Positions 24,201 to 33,081 are shown, counted from the stretch's first letter. The stretch: 64,000 nucleotides of DNA from Homarus americanus (GCF_018991925.1 NW_024754732.1:879001-943000); one strand, 5' to 3'. Notes: generated by a model from the sequence alone, not told the origin. Numbers and translations: made by a program.

Positions 24201-25780
24201 AAAAGCCGCGTAAATGCAGACTATACTGTAAATGACATTCAAGCCAGAATTTGTTCTCGGTAACGTCTCTGTTCTTAGTAGTATCGCCCCCCCTCATTCT
24301 CAGAAGCTGCAACACTTGCTAAGTACACTGTATTTTGCAAGGTGTGGTTAGAAATGTTATTGTTTGCACGGCGCTCGCCTCCTCCCGGCTGGTAGGTGGA
24401 GCTCGTGCAATATTAGCGTTTAATATATTATCCACACTCACATCTTTAACATGTCCAACCTGGACCCATCTACATAATCTCCTTCCTCAGCCAGCTCTTT
24501 GAAATAAACTAAGAATTCGTTTATCATTATCAGTTCACTAGTCTCTATTTGCTGCTGTTTTTTGTGGATGTATACAAGTATCAATATACAGCTAGACCCC
24601 GACTTACGACGGGGTTAGGGACCGAAATCCAGGTCGTAAGTCCGAATGGTCGTAAGTCCGACATAGATATAAATTTTTTTTTTTTCTTTTTTTAATAAAA
24701 AATCCACAATGAAATACAGTACAGTAAAAGTAATAAATAATGAGGAATGGATACAGTACAGTGAAAGTAATAAATAATGAGGAATGGATACAGTGTGACT
24801 GAGCACTTACCTTGAATGTAGTCAGCTGAATGCACATGGGGCCCCCATAATTTTCTAATTATACATGGAGACTACATTAACTGGAAACGTTTCGGTATAG
24901 AAAATGCGTGTGTCATTTGGAGAGAGAGAGAGGAAAAAAAAAAAAAAAAATTGAAAAAAAAAAATGGTCACAACTGCGGCGGTCGTAAGTCCCGGCGGTC
25001 GTAAGTTGAAGCAGTCGTAAGTCGGGGTCTAGCTGTATTTATTCATAAGTGAGTATTACTATGAGTCTATCTCACCCTGTATGCCTTTTTAAGGTCCTCA
25101 TGTTTCTTAATAAAATTGCCTGACTGTCCGCCAGGAATATAGGACGTTTGGGCCATAGACGTTTGGTTTGGGACAGCGTTGTTAGGACCTAATCCAACCT
25201 AACCTACCCTAACCTAACCTAGTCCACCAGTTAGTGTTAGGTTACAGGTAATAAGATTGGGTTACACGGACCTGGAGGGATCAAACTTCTCAACTCTCTC
25301 CTTTTCCTGTTGTGTGGTGGGGATTGGGAGTACCTCCTGTGAAGTGCCATCTTCTTTCTGGATTTTGTGGGGTCCTTCTGCCACTGAATAGACACGTAGT
25401 GGGTCCAAGGGGTCGCCATCAGCACCATGGGTCAAAGTAGGATGCAAAGGGCTACCTACAGTAAATACAAAGCAAAGAGAGATAAAAGTTGGAAGAGACG
25501 ATATGTAGCTTAGGATAAGTTTGGTAAACTGTACTAGGTGTTATAGGCATTATGGTATATAAATCAGTTGAATATATACAGTACAGTAAGTCAAAACTTC
25601 TGTACTTGGGCAAACACGCACACACACACATGCCTGATCTGTCTCATTAACTTACACCTGGCCTGAGATTGATTTACACTTACCTATGGTGAGGAAGTAA
25701 ATCAGCATAGACATACCTGAGGCTAATGGGGCCAAGAGGAGGACGAGGAGGAGACCAAAACGTGGTGAGGTGGAGACCAT
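12029..25780 (-). CDS. SMPD1: Acid sphingomyelinase (SMPD1-like), 14-exon gene
   Basis: The product should hydrolyse sphingomyelin to ceramide and phosphocholine in lysosomes or after secretion (family knowledge). Spliced reading gives about 732 residues: signal peptide (1-21), a charged N-terminal extension, a saposin B domain with six cysteines (about 176-250), a proline-rich linker, then the metallophosphoesterase core with SDTHFD, WTGD, GNHE, GHIPPGH and GHTH, and a C-terminal domain. Human SMPD1 is about 630 residues; the excess lies mainly at the N-terminus. The saposin domain favours SMPD1 over the SMPDL3 branch. Phases agree across every junction from exon 4 to exon 14. The 3' end of exon 2 and the start of exon 3 are provisional. 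The gene ends in a short hydrophobic tail ([17 protein letters not shown]) that overlaps a good donor-like GTATGT, so another last exon could exist. The introns are crowded with transposons. No in-frame stop or missing metal-binding motif is seen, so it looks functional. Confidence 0.93.
12575..12759 (-). CDS. SMPD1: SMPD1 exon 13: C-terminal domain
   Basis: Reads [19 protein letters not shown] and later [12 protein letters not shown], which match the C-terminal domain of acid sphingomyelinases. The open frame continues upstream of the acceptor, but a long pyrimidine tract before CAACAG at 12,760 and the phase both set the start at 12,759. Confidence 0.93.
13517..13709 (-). CDS. SMPD1: SMPD1 exon 12: GHTH motif
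   Basis: Reads [18 protein letters not shown], the last metal-binding histidine pair, then [20 protein letters not shown]. Borders are TTTCAG and GTTGGT. It ends in phase 0. Confidence 0.95.
14345..14455. repeat. Perfect 55-bp tandem duplication in an SMPD1 intron
   Basis: A 55-bp unit starting TTATGTGTTCTTGTGTTCAT is repeated twice head to tail without mismatch, in the intron between exons 11 and 12. It may be a recent duplication or an assembly artefact. Confidence 0.95.
14794..14964 (-). CDS. SMPD1: SMPD1 exon 11: GHIPPGH motif
   Basis: Reads [20 protein letters not shown], then [19 protein letters not shown]. The histidines of GHIPPGH are metal-binding and catalytic in the family. Borders are CCCAG and GTATAG. 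Confidence 0.95.
15130..15480 (-). mobile_element. tRNA-derived SINE (tRNA-Ala-like head)
   Basis: On the minus strand TAATGGTCAACAGG, the anticodon arm CTCGCCTCGCAAGCGAG (anticodon CGC, alanine) and the B box GTGTTTGATCC form a tRNA-like head. The body contains GGGGACCTGGATG, like the conserved centre of metazoan SINEs. It lies in the intron between exons 10 and 11. Confidence 0.7.
15494..15660. mobile_element. Small palindromic MITE-like element
   Basis: Arms CTGTGATATCCCCAGTCAAG (left near 15,499; right inverted, ending 15,659) are nearly perfect inverted repeats around a unique centre of about 115 bp. The family is unknown. Confidence 0.75.
16084..16210. mobile_element. Tigger-type MITE 12 bp from an SMPD1 donor site
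   Basis: Ends CAGTGAAA... and ...TTTCACTG are flanked by TA. The inner sequence (CTAACGGATTATATGG) matches the MITE at 9,483. On the gene strand it begins just after the GTAAGTATGG donor of exon 10. Confidence 0.88.
16223..16414 (-). CDS. SMPD1: SMPD1 exon 10: core strand region
   Basis: Reads [19 protein letters not shown], then [20 protein letters not shown] and YCNNKNW. It joins exon 11 through a split Trp codon. Its donor lies only 12 bp from the end of a MITE in the next intron. Confidence 0.95.
16678..16850 (-). CDS. SMPD1: SMPD1 exon 9: GD and GNHE motifs
   Basis: Reads [20 protein letters not shown] and later [12 protein letters not shown]. The Asp of WTGD bridges the two metals, and the Asn and His of GNHE bind metal and phosphate in this family. 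It leaves AG (phase 2), completed by exon 10. Confidence 0.95.
16916..17103. mobile_element. MITE, GTCAACTAC family, copy 2
   Basis: Left end CAGTCAACTACTAAAATCC, right end decayed (AGTAGTTACGGGTAACTG), flanked by TA. Inner words GAACC and AGATTCAGACTCGTGAACCC match copy 1 at 8,310. Confidence 0.85.
17308..17576. mobile_element. Tigger-type MITE, AAGTTACGAC family
   Basis: Ends CAGGAAGTTCCTAAGTTACG and CAGGCAGTCCCTGACTTACG are inverted and TA-flanked. It lies in the intron between SMPD1 exons 8 and 9. Confidence 0.88.
17649..17876 (-). CDS. SMPD1: SMPD1 exon 8: first catalytic metal motif
   Basis: Reads [15 protein letters not shown], the Asp-x-His motif that binds the first metal, then GEPLCCR with conserved cysteines, [13 protein letters not shown], and on to AYLHP. 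Borders are CATCAG and GTAAGT, with phase 0 at both ends. Confidence 0.95.
18335..18499 (-). CDS. SMPD1: SMPD1 exon 7: end of saposin domain and proline-rich linker
   Basis: Reads [20 protein letters not shown] and DICGTPYNP, giving the last two saposin cysteines, then [16 protein letters not shown], the proline-rich linker found in acid sphingomyelinases between the saposin and catalytic parts. Borders are TTTTCAG and GTAAGT, with phase 0 at both ends. Confidence 0.94.
18828..18961 (-). CDS. SMPD1: SMPD1 exon 6: middle of the saposin B domain
   Basis: Reads [20 protein letters not shown], then SKLCMSF and RVCMGI, giving the third and fourth saposin cysteines. Borders are TTAAG and GTAAGT. 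It ends in phase 0. Confidence 0.92.
19032..19200. mobile_element. Partial Tigger-type MITE
   Basis: Starts ACCGTCAGACCTCCAAATAA and contains GTTAGATGGAGGTTTCACAT twice in related form. Homologous to the MITEs at 9,483 and 16,084, but with internal rearrangement and no clean right end. Confidence 0.7.
19302..19498 (-). CDS. SMPD1: SMPD1 exon 5: start of the saposin B domain
   Basis: Begins after TTTTCAG and ends before GTAAGA. It reads [20 protein letters not shown], then a glycine- and leucine-rich stretch, and ends in [12 protein letters not shown]. The CxxC is the first cysteine pair of the saposin fold. It enters in phase 2 and leaves in phase 1, fitting exons 4 and 6. Confidence 0.9.
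19745..22433 (+). mobile_element. Tigger-type (pogo) DNA transposon, nearly full length
   Basis: A 2.7-kb element lies in the SMPD1 intron between exons 4 and 5, opposite in strand to the gene. Both ends carry matching inverted repeats (TCAACCCTCACTTTACG on each side after reversal), and both are flanked by TA, the target duplication of the pogo/Tigger group. The motif TTTACGCGG recurs inside the left end, perhaps as transposase binding sites. It carries a broken transposase gene. Confidence 0.92.
20183..22076 (+). pseudogene. Tigger transposase, broken by one stop and one frameshift
   Basis: This is the transposase of the surrounding element, which cuts and pastes its terminal repeats. From the ATG at 20,183 it reads [20 protein letters not shown], then a Psq/CENP-B-type helix-turn-helix ([40 protein letters not shown]), the second DNA-binding part ([11 protein letters not shown]), and the DDE catalytic core: [22 protein letters not shown] and [13 protein letters not shown] single in-frame TAG at 21,098-21,100 lies just before the second aspartate. 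A one-base frameshift near a G run at about 21,770 separates the C-terminal part, which ends in an acidic tail. With only two lesions, the copy is fairly young. Confidence 0.92.
22585..22735 (+). repeat. Interspersed repeat, TTTACGGGGATTA family
   Basis: This dispersed repeat begins TTTACGGGGATTA and contains GCCCACCCGGGCACAGGTCA and GGGCGAAAATGTAATAATAA, with an ATT/ATA-rich 3' part. Copies lie at 39,849-39,960 (+) and 2,356-2,560 (reverse). The A/T-rich tail and size suggest a short retroelement; no tRNA-like promoter was recognised. Confidence 0.7.
22700..24340 (-). mobile_element. CR1-like LINE fragment, split by the Tigger
   Basis: On both sides of the 23,103-24,229 Tigger the minus strand matches the LINE at 53.8-54.2 kb. 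Above it the match is to the stretch before the endonuclease start; below it reads [20 protein letters not shown], then [19 protein letters not shown] and [15 protein letters not shown]. This is the N-terminal part of the apurinic-type endonuclease. Near 22,720 it meets another repeat. It is the same family as the 53.7-56.7 kb copy. Confidence 0.85.
23103..24229 (-). mobile_element. Internally deleted Tigger element (second family)
   Basis: Terminal repeats CAGTATAGTTTGCATTTACG and its partner CAGTATAGTCTGCATTTACG are flanked by TA on both sides. On the minus strand it keeps the first transposase residues (MASVGPPPP, start at 23,800), then, after a frameshift in a G run, the C-terminal part ([34 protein letters not shown], to a stop at 23,409). 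The DNA-binding and DDE regions are missing, so it could move only with a helper transposase. It sits inside a LINE fragment. Confidence 0.9.
24442..24554 (-). CDS. SMPD1: SMPD1 exon 4: charged helix before the saposin domain
   Basis: Reads [18 protein letters not shown] and on to RLDMLK, then GTGAGT. It leaves two bases (AT), which exon 5 completes to Met. The acceptor AAAAAACAG is poor in pyrimidines, and a MITE ends only 34 bp upstream of the exon. Confidence 0.75.
24589..25035. mobile_element. Tigger-type MITE filling an SMPD1 intron
   Basis: Perfect inverted ends (CAGCTAGACCCCGACTTACG on both sides) flanked by TA. It makes up 447 of the 521 bp between exons 3 and 4. Inside is a 42-bp duplication (ACAGTGAAAGTAATAAATAA-type), a poly-A run and repeated GGTCGTAAGTC words. 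Confidence 0.94.
25076..25123 (-). CDS. SMPD1: SMPD1 exon 3 (provisional)
   Basis: Sixteen codons ([16 protein letters not shown]) end at AGG before GTGAGA. The acceptor CAG has a weak pyrimidine tract, and the open frame runs further upstream (for example YIPGG), so the start is uncertain. The following intron is 521 bp, of which 447 bp is a MITE; without it the intron would be about 72 bp. That supports exons 3 and 4 being close neighbours in the ancestral gene. Confidence 0.5.
25272..25455 (-). CDS. SMPD1: SMPD1 exon 2: N-terminal extension
   Basis: The acceptor CTGTAG is followed by an open frame reading [16 protein letters not shown] and on to a lysine/glutamate-rich end. Two donors are possible: GTCCGT after 25,272, and GTACTC after 25,334. 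Only the shorter form (25,334-25,455) keeps phase with exon 3 as drawn. The segment is not conserved enough to recognise by itself; it is included because of its open frame, its place between exons 1 and 3, and its phase. Confidence 0.55.
25717..25780 (-). CDS. SMPD1: SMPD1 exon 1: start codon and signal peptide
   Basis: ATG at 25,780 (complement) opens [20 protein letters not shown], a typical signal peptide: a short basic start, a leucine-rich core, then small residues. The exon ends in CAG before GTATGT. It leaves one base (phase 1), which joins exon 2 to give Gly-Ser-Pro. An earlier in-frame stretch upstream has no better start. Confidence 0.75.
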
Positions 25781-25817
25781 AGTAGTAGTAGTAGTGCCGC
25801 TCCGGTGCCCCGCTACC

Positions 25818-25985
25818 TGCCGGAGACCACACACTACAGTACACTATCTGGCCACACACCCCTACACTTATACCTGCCAGAGATCACACACACTATCTGG
25901 CCACACACCCCTACACATACCTGCCGGAGATCACACACACTATCTGGCCACACACCCCTGCCCCTCACCTGCCAGAGACCATCTA
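25818..25985. repeat. 50-bp tandem repeat next to the SMPD1 start
   Basis: Three to four copies of a unit with CTGCCGGAGA, CACACACTATCTGGCCACAC and CCCCTACAC lie just upstream of the SMPD1 start codon, in its likely promoter or 5' UTR. The same unit recurs at 30,688-30,825 beyond the big array. Confidence 0.9.
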
Positions 25986-26039
25986 CTCTGGCTATGGTCT
26001 TTCACTGTCCTAAGTGACCTGACTTTGCACTATTGTGTA

Positions 26040-26640
26040 CTATGGAGCAAGTAACTACAGTAAATTACAAGATGTTGTAACCTTTAGACTAAGGTTAAGG
26101 TATAAGTACCTCTGGCAGTATATCCCTCAAGCAGATGTGAACAAAACTAAATGTAAAGCGTGTGGCTAAACAAATAGCCACACACATGAACACTACGTCC
26201 TCGACTGTGTGAAGATAGAACCTTTTAGGGACAAGTCCAAGCACACTGTGTGTGAAATTGCACAACACTTTATCTCTAATGTCAAGATAGCTGACATATT
26301 AAGATTGTATCCACCTTTTTGCACTTAATAGCTGTATCAGTTCCCATGTATAGAACCAAACACACAATGTGCTTGAATATCTCTCACGCAAATGTGAATA
26401 ACAAAGTGTGCGGCCAGACATATTGCCTCACACTCCTGTACTCACGCAGTTGGGAATAAGTTACCCTTTATGTATAGAACTAAACAAAGAATTGATTTGA
26501 AATACTCTGTAACATTTAACGCCATTATGTCCTGACCACTGGGGTTAGTTATACTGACCCTTTGTGACCTAATTATCTGTAATCCTTTTGTGCTACCGCT
26601 TACAGGAGGGGTATGGGGTGCTCAATAAACTAGTCACTGT
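26040..26640 (+). mobile_element. LINE 3' remnant with zinc-knuckle C-terminus
   Basis: The plus strand reads RLRLRYKYLWQYIPQADVNK, KCKACG, one stop, then SHTHEHYVLDC and on to ILRLYPPFCT. The C-x2-C...H-x4-C pattern is the zinc-binding tail after the reverse transcriptase of many LINEs. A 3' UTR of about 300 bp follows, ending near CTCAATAAACTAGTCACTG. Confidence 0.75.
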
Positions 26641-26658
26641 AAGTGGCTAAATTAAATT

Positions 26659-29600
26659 CTGGGTGTAATGCTAGTATGTTGACCCTGGGTGTGATACTAG
26701 TATAGTGTTGACCCTGGGTGTGATACTAGTATAGTGTTGACCCTGGGTGTGATACTAGTACAGTGTTGACCCTGGGTGTGATACTAGTACAGTGTTGACC
26801 CTTGGTGTGATACTAGTATAGTGTTGACCCTGGGTGTGATACTAGTATAGTGTTGACCCTGGGTGTGATACTAGTATAGTGTTGACCCTGGGTGTGATAC
26901 TAGTATAGTGTTGACCTGGGTGTGATACTAGTATAGTGTTGACCCTGGGTGTGATACTAGTATAGTGTTGACCCTGGGTGTGATGATGCTAGTATAGTGT
27001 TGACCCTGGGTGTGATACTGGTATAGTGTTGACCCTGGTGTGATACTAGTATAGTGTTGACCTGGGTGTGATACTAGTATAGTGTTGACCATTGTGATAG
27101 TATAGTGTTGACCATGGGTGTGGTACTAGTATAGTGTTGACTGGGTGTGATACTGGTATAGTGTTGACCTGGGTGGCCAGTACTAGTATAGTGTTGACCT
27201 GGGTGTGATACTAGTATAGTGTTGACCTAGGTGTGATACTGGTACAGTGTTGACCTGGGTGTGATACTGGTACAGTGTTGACCCTGGGTGTGATACTGGT
27301 ACAGTGTTGACCTGGTGTGATACTAGTATAGTGTTGACCTGGGTGTGATACTGGTATAGTGTTGACCCTGGGGTGTGATACTGAAGTAGTGTTGACTGGT
27401 GTGATACTAGTATAGTGTTGACCCTGGGTGTGATGCTAGTATAGTGTTGACCCTGGGTGTGATACTAGTATGAGTGTTGACCCTGGGTGTGATACTAGTA
27501 TAGTGTTGACCCTGGGTGTGATACTAGTATAGTGTTGACCCTGGGTGTGATACTAGTATAGTGTTGACCCTGCGTGTGATACTGGTATAGTGTTACAGGC
27601 CTAGATTGTGATACTAGTATAGTGTTGACCTAGGGTGTGATACTAGTACAGTGTTGACCTGGGTGTGATACTGGTATAGTGTTGACCTAGGTGTGATACT
27701 GAGTATAGTGTTGACCCTGGGTGTGATACAGTATAGTGTTGACCTGGGTGTGATACTGGCTAGTGTTGACCCTGGGTGTGATACTAGTATAGTGTTGACC
27801 CTGGGTGTGATACTGGTAGTGTTGACCTGGGTGTGATACTAGTATAGTGTTGACCCTGGGTGTGATACTAGTATAGTGTTGACCCTGGGTGTGACTCACT
27901 AATGCAGTGTTGACCTGGGTGTGACACTGAGTAGTGTTGACCTGAGTGTGATACTGGTATAGTGTTGACCTGGGTGTGATACTAGTATAGTGTTGACCCT
28001 GGGTGTGATAATAGTATAGTGTTGACCTGGGTGCGTACTAGTATAGTGTTGACCCTGGGTGTGAGTACTAGTATAGTGTTGAGCGACCCTGGGTGTGATA
28101 CTGGTATAGTGTTGACCCTGGGTGTGATAACAGTATAGTGTTGACCCTGGGTGTGATACTAGTATAGTGGTGACTCGTTGTGATACTAGTATAGTGTTGA
28201 CCCTGGGTGTGATACTAGTATAATTGTGACCTGGTGTGATACTAGTATAGTGTTGACCCTGGGTGTGATACTAGTATAGTGTGTTGACCTGGGTGTGATG
28301 CTAGTATAGTGTTGACCTGGGTGTGATACTAGTATAGTGTGGCCTGGGTGTGATACTAGTATAGTGTTGACCTGGGTGTGATACTAGTATAGTGTTGACC
28401 CTGGGTGTGATACTAGTATAGTGTTGACCTGGGTGTGATACTGGTAGTGTTGACCCTGGGTGTGATACTAGTATAGTGTTGACCCTGGGTGTGATACTGG
28501 TATAGTGTTGACCTGGGTGTGATACTAGTATAGTGTTGACCCTGGGTGTGATACTGGTATATTGTTGACCCTGGGTGTGATATAGTATAGTGTTGACCTG
28601 GGTGTGATACTAGTATAGTGTTGACCCTGGGTGTGATACTGGTATAGTGTTGACCCTGGGTGTGATACTAGTATAGTGTTGACCTGGGTGTGACACTAGT
28701 ATAGTGTTGACCCTGGGTGTGATACTAGTATAATGTTGACCCTGGGTGTGATACTGAAGTATAGTGTTGACCTGGGTGTGATACTAGTATAGTGTTGACC
28801 CTGGGTGTGATACTGGTATAGTGTTGACCCTGAGTGTGATACTAGTATAGTGTTGACCCTGGGTGTGATACTGGTATAGTGTTGACCTGGTGTGATACTA
28901 GTATGGTATTTGACCTAGGTGTGATACTAGTATAGTGTTGACCTGGGTGTGATACTAGTATAGTGTTGACCCTGGGTGTGATGCTAGTACAGTGTTGACT
29001 GGGTGTGATACTAGTATAGTGTTGACCCTGGGTGTGATACTAGTATAGTGTGTTGACCTGGTGTGATACTAGTATAGTGTTGACCCTGGGTGTGATACTG
29101 GTATAGTGTTGACCTGGGTGTGATGCTAGTATAGTGTTGACCTGGGAGTGATACTAGTATAGTGTTGACCTGGGTGTGATACTGAATATAGTGTTGACCC
29201 TGGGTATGATACTAGTATAGTGTTTGACCCTGGGTGTGATACTAGTATAGTGTTGACCCTAGGTGTGATGCTAGTACAGTGTTGACCCTGGGTGTGATAC
29301 TGGTGCAGTGTTGACCCTGGGTGTGATACTGAAGTATGTGAGTGTTGACCTGGGTGTGATGCTAGTATGTGTTGACCCTGGGTGTGATACTAGTATAGTG
29401 TTGACCCACCAGGTGTGATACTAGTATAGTGTTGACCTGGGTGTGATGCTAGTATAGTGTTGACCTGGGTGATGCTAGTATAGTGTTGACTCTAGGTGTG
29501 ATACTGGTACAGTGTTGACCCTGGGTGTGATACTAGTATAGTGTTGACTGGGTGTGATGCTAGTATAGTGTGTTGACCTGGGTGTGATACTGAGTATAGT

Positions 29601-30671
29601 GTTGACCCTGGGTGTGATACTAGTATAGTGTTGACCCTGGGTGTGATACTAGTATAGTGTTGACCTGGGTGTGACTGGTATAGTGTTGACCCTGGGTGTG
29701 ATACTGAGCATAGTGTTGACCCTGGGTGCGATACTAGTACAGTGTTGACCCTGGGTGATGAGTATGAGTGTTGACCTGGGTGTGATACTAGTATAGTGTT
29801 GACCCTGGGTGTGATACTAGTATAGTGTTGACCCTGGGTGTGATACTAGTATAGTGTTGACCCTGGGTGTGATACTGGTATAGTGTTGACCTGGTGTGAT
29901 ACTAGTATAGTGTTGACCTGGGTGTGATACTAGTATAGTGTTGACCTGGGTGATACTATTATAATGTTGACCCTGGGTGTGATACTAGTATAGTGTTGAC
30001 CTGGGTGTGATACTAGTATAGTGTTGACCTGGGTGTGATGCTAATTATAGTGACACAGGTGTACTAGTATAGTGTTGACCCTGGGTGTGATACTGGTATA
30101 GTGTTGACCTGGGTGTGATACTGGTATAGTGTTGACCCTGGGTGTGATACTAGTATAGTGTTGACCCTGGGTGTGATACTAGTATAGTGTTGACCCTGGG
30201 TGTGATACTAGTATAGTGTTGACCCTGGGTGTGATACTAGTATAGTGTTGACCCTGGGTGTGATACTAGTATAGTGTTGACCCTGGGTGTGATACTAGTA
30301 TAGTGTTGACCCTGGGTGTGATACTAGTATAGTGTTGACCCTGGGTGTGATACTAGTATAGTGTTGACCCTGGGTGTGATACTAGTATAGTGTTGACCTG
30401 GGTGTGATACTAGTATAGTGTTGACCTGGGTGTGATACTAGTATAGTGTTGACCCTGGGTGTGATACTAGTATAGTGTTGACCTGGGTGTGATACTAGTA
30501 TAGTGTTGACCCTGGGTGTGATACTAGTATAGTGTTGACCCTGGGTGTGATACTAGTATAGTGTTGACCCTGGGTGTGATACTAGTACAGTGTTGACCCT
30601 GGGTGTGATACTAGTATAGTGTTGACCCTGGGTGTGATACTAGTATAGTGTTGACCCTGGGTGTGATACTC
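26659..30671. repeat. 4-kb minisatellite, 29-bp unit, about 140 copies
   Basis: The unit contains GTGTTGACCCTGGGTG and the palindrome ATACTAGTAT. Units vary mainly by A/G at the ACTAGT core and by loss of one base in CCC or GGG (28-bp forms). The part from 30,120 to 30,660 is nearly uniform, while the centre has many small indels. Open frames inside are products of the repeat. It starts right after the LINE 3' end. Confidence 0.97.
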
Positions 30672-30687
30672 ACGTAGATTAAATTAA

Positions 30688-30825
30688 TTGCCGGAGACCA
30701 CACACACTGCCTGGCCACACACACCTACACTTACACCTGCCGGAGACCACACGCACCTACACTTACACCTGCTGGAGACCACACGCACTACACACCCCTA
30801 CACTTGCTGAAGACCTCACACTAGA
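30688..30825. repeat. 50-bp tandem repeat, far-side copy
   Basis: CCGGAGACCACACACACT and CCTACACTTACACCTG units match those at 25,818-25,985, so the 29-bp array and the LINE remnant lie between two parts of what was one array. Confidence 0.9.
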
Positions 30826-31811
30826 GCAATTTATTTTTGTGGTAGTAACAGCAGGAGACAGTTGGCGATAATGATAGGTAGTGTCACTGACTGTAGGTAG
30901 GTTGGGAGCTGATAATGGAAGGTATACAGTTATCAGTATTATTGTATGTCAGCGGTAATGCTCTCTCTCTCTCTCTCTCTCTAAGTTGTGAATGTTAACT
31001 TTTCTCAGAACTGGATATGTAACTGGCTGATGTAAATGCATAAAAACGGTAATACTGGCATCAAAATTACACTGAGACTCTATCTTAACTATACATTATG
31101 TAACCATCAACTGGGGAAGACGCAATAAACACAGAGACAACCTTAGTAAACCGTAAGTCAGGACACCGTTCAGGTCAGGACTGCCAATACTGAATAAGGA
31201 AAATCCTTCCCAACGTGTCCCCGTCCTGGTATCACTTGACTCCCTGTACACCACCGCCACACCCTTGTCCAAACATTAAGTCACTCACTAAAATATAAAT
31301 ACCTCTTCAGGTTACGTCAGAGTTCAAGACACACAAAGTTTCTTCCAAGTCAGATGTGAGGTATATCCCGTAGTCACAGCACAGTACAACTGAGTCCCAA
31401 CTTCTGGCTTTGTGGCCAGCTTGTTTTATGGGTCACATAACTTACCACAAACTTTAGGAATCACACCGAGACTCTTGTAAGATACTCACAGTTGAAGAGG
31501 CTGCCAGGTGGAAATGAAAACTATATCGTGTTTTTTTTAAGTGGGTTGGATTCCCCTGTGATAAGTCAAGTCCTTCCACGTGTCATCTAATTCATAGCCC
31601 AAATACAGTGTTAACTCCCCTACTTCTATGGCGACTCACTGTGTGACGAGAGAGAGAGTGTGTGTGTGTGAGTAAGACCAGCAAGAGACTAAGATACACT
31701 ATTAGCTCACAGGCCAGACAAACACCCTTCACCACCCTCCTACCTACCCCTCCCTCCCTCCCTCCCTCCCTCCTCTCATCTTGTGATTATCAGGACAGAT
31801 TGGTTGTGTCA
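30826..31811. other. Non-coding stretch, nothing recognised
   Basis: Contains a (CT)n run at 30,961-30,982 and short CCCT/GAGA tracts near 31,645 and 31,750. No exon or element was identified. Confidence 0.55.
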
Positions 31812-31935
31812 TACAGGTGGTCCACACACCCCGTCCACTGTACTGTCACTGTCAAGCCCACACCCCGTCCACTGTACTGTCACTGTCAAGCCCACTCCCC
31901 ATCCACCGTACTGTCACTGTCAAGCCCACGCTCCA
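31812..31935. repeat. 34-bp tandem repeat
   Basis: Three to four copies of a unit with CTGTACTGTCACTGTCAAGC and CCACACCCCGTCCA. Confidence 0.92.
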
Positions 31936-32114
31936 TCCGCTTGTGTTATTAATTTTATAATGTCACACTCACACCCTCCAATGTTATTAAGTGTTATCAG
32001 TGTCACACTGTCACACTCACAAATTATGTTTCTCGTTACAGGGTGATGAAAAAACCTGCTGGAGAGGACAGGTGAGGAAGAGATGGGGAGTCAGTATGGT
32101 GAGTGTTACTAAAT

Positions 32115-32368
32115 CGAACCAGACCTTGTGTATGTTGTTTAGTGTACACCAGACCGTGTGTATGTATAGTGTACACCAGACCTTGTGTATGTTTGGTGTA
32201 CACCAGACCGTGTGTATGTATAGTGTACACCAGACCATTGTGTATGTATAGTGTACACCAGACCTTGTGTATGTTGTTTAGTGTACACCAGACCGTGTGT
32301 ATGTATAGTGTACACCAGACCTTGTGTATGTTTAGTGTACACCAGACCGTGTGTATGTATAGTGTGGT
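32115..32368. repeat. 27-bp tandem repeat
   Basis: About ten copies of a unit with GTGTACACCAGACC and GTGTATGTATA or GTATGTTGTTTA variants. Open frames on both strands come from the repeat. Confidence 0.95.
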
Positions 32369-32487
32369 GGTAGAGGTTGGCGGTGGCAGAAACTGGTGAG
32401 TGTTAGGATTACATGACAACACCAAAACTTACTACAAGTATACAAGATACTACATAAGTACGGTGAACGGACGTTTAGGTCACGGTT

Positions 32488-32552
32488 AAGTTAAGTTAAA
32501 TTAGATTAGGCTAAATTAAGTTAGGTTAAGTTAAGAGTAGATTAAGTCCTAA
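32488..32552. repeat. TTAAG/TTAGG-like degenerate telomere-type repeat
   Basis: Runs of GTTAAGTTAAGTTAAATTAG and GTTAGGTTAAG resemble decayed TTAGG, the arthropod telomere unit. Confidence 0.6.
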
Positions 32553-32948
32553 CTATACACTGACCCAAACAGATGGACCAACGATATCCTGAGCTCTGTA
32601 AACACGCCAAACTAGACTACTAGAATCTATTTGTGTCATTAGTGAAGCTTATGTTGCCATTCTAATGTTATTGTACACCAAGACACATATACAGTGCTGT
32701 ACTTTAATGTAATATACTGTACTGTGTTGTACTGTAACCTACACTCTATCAGCTGACATTGTTCAAGGGTCGACTACCTTATCATTTGCTCCGATGACCA
32801 ACATCCAGTGAACTGTGAACCACAGTATCCTCATCTGTATTGCTCCAGTCATACCACGTCCTTACGCAATCTAGTCCAGGACAGAGTGTAGATAGGAAAA
32901 ATTTCCTGCAACGCTCTCCCTCTCCCCATTATCGCGCCCCCCCCTCCA

Positions 32949-33081
<133 letters not shown>

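Noticed and set aside
32042..32071. 30-base segment between TTACAG and GTGAGG reading GDEKTCWRGQ
   Set aside because: Too short to support as an exon; all frames are open over so few codons and nothing connects to it.
32036..32425. Repeat-like proteins with VYTIHTHGL units
   Set aside because: They come from the 27-bp tandem repeat; open on both strands because of the period.
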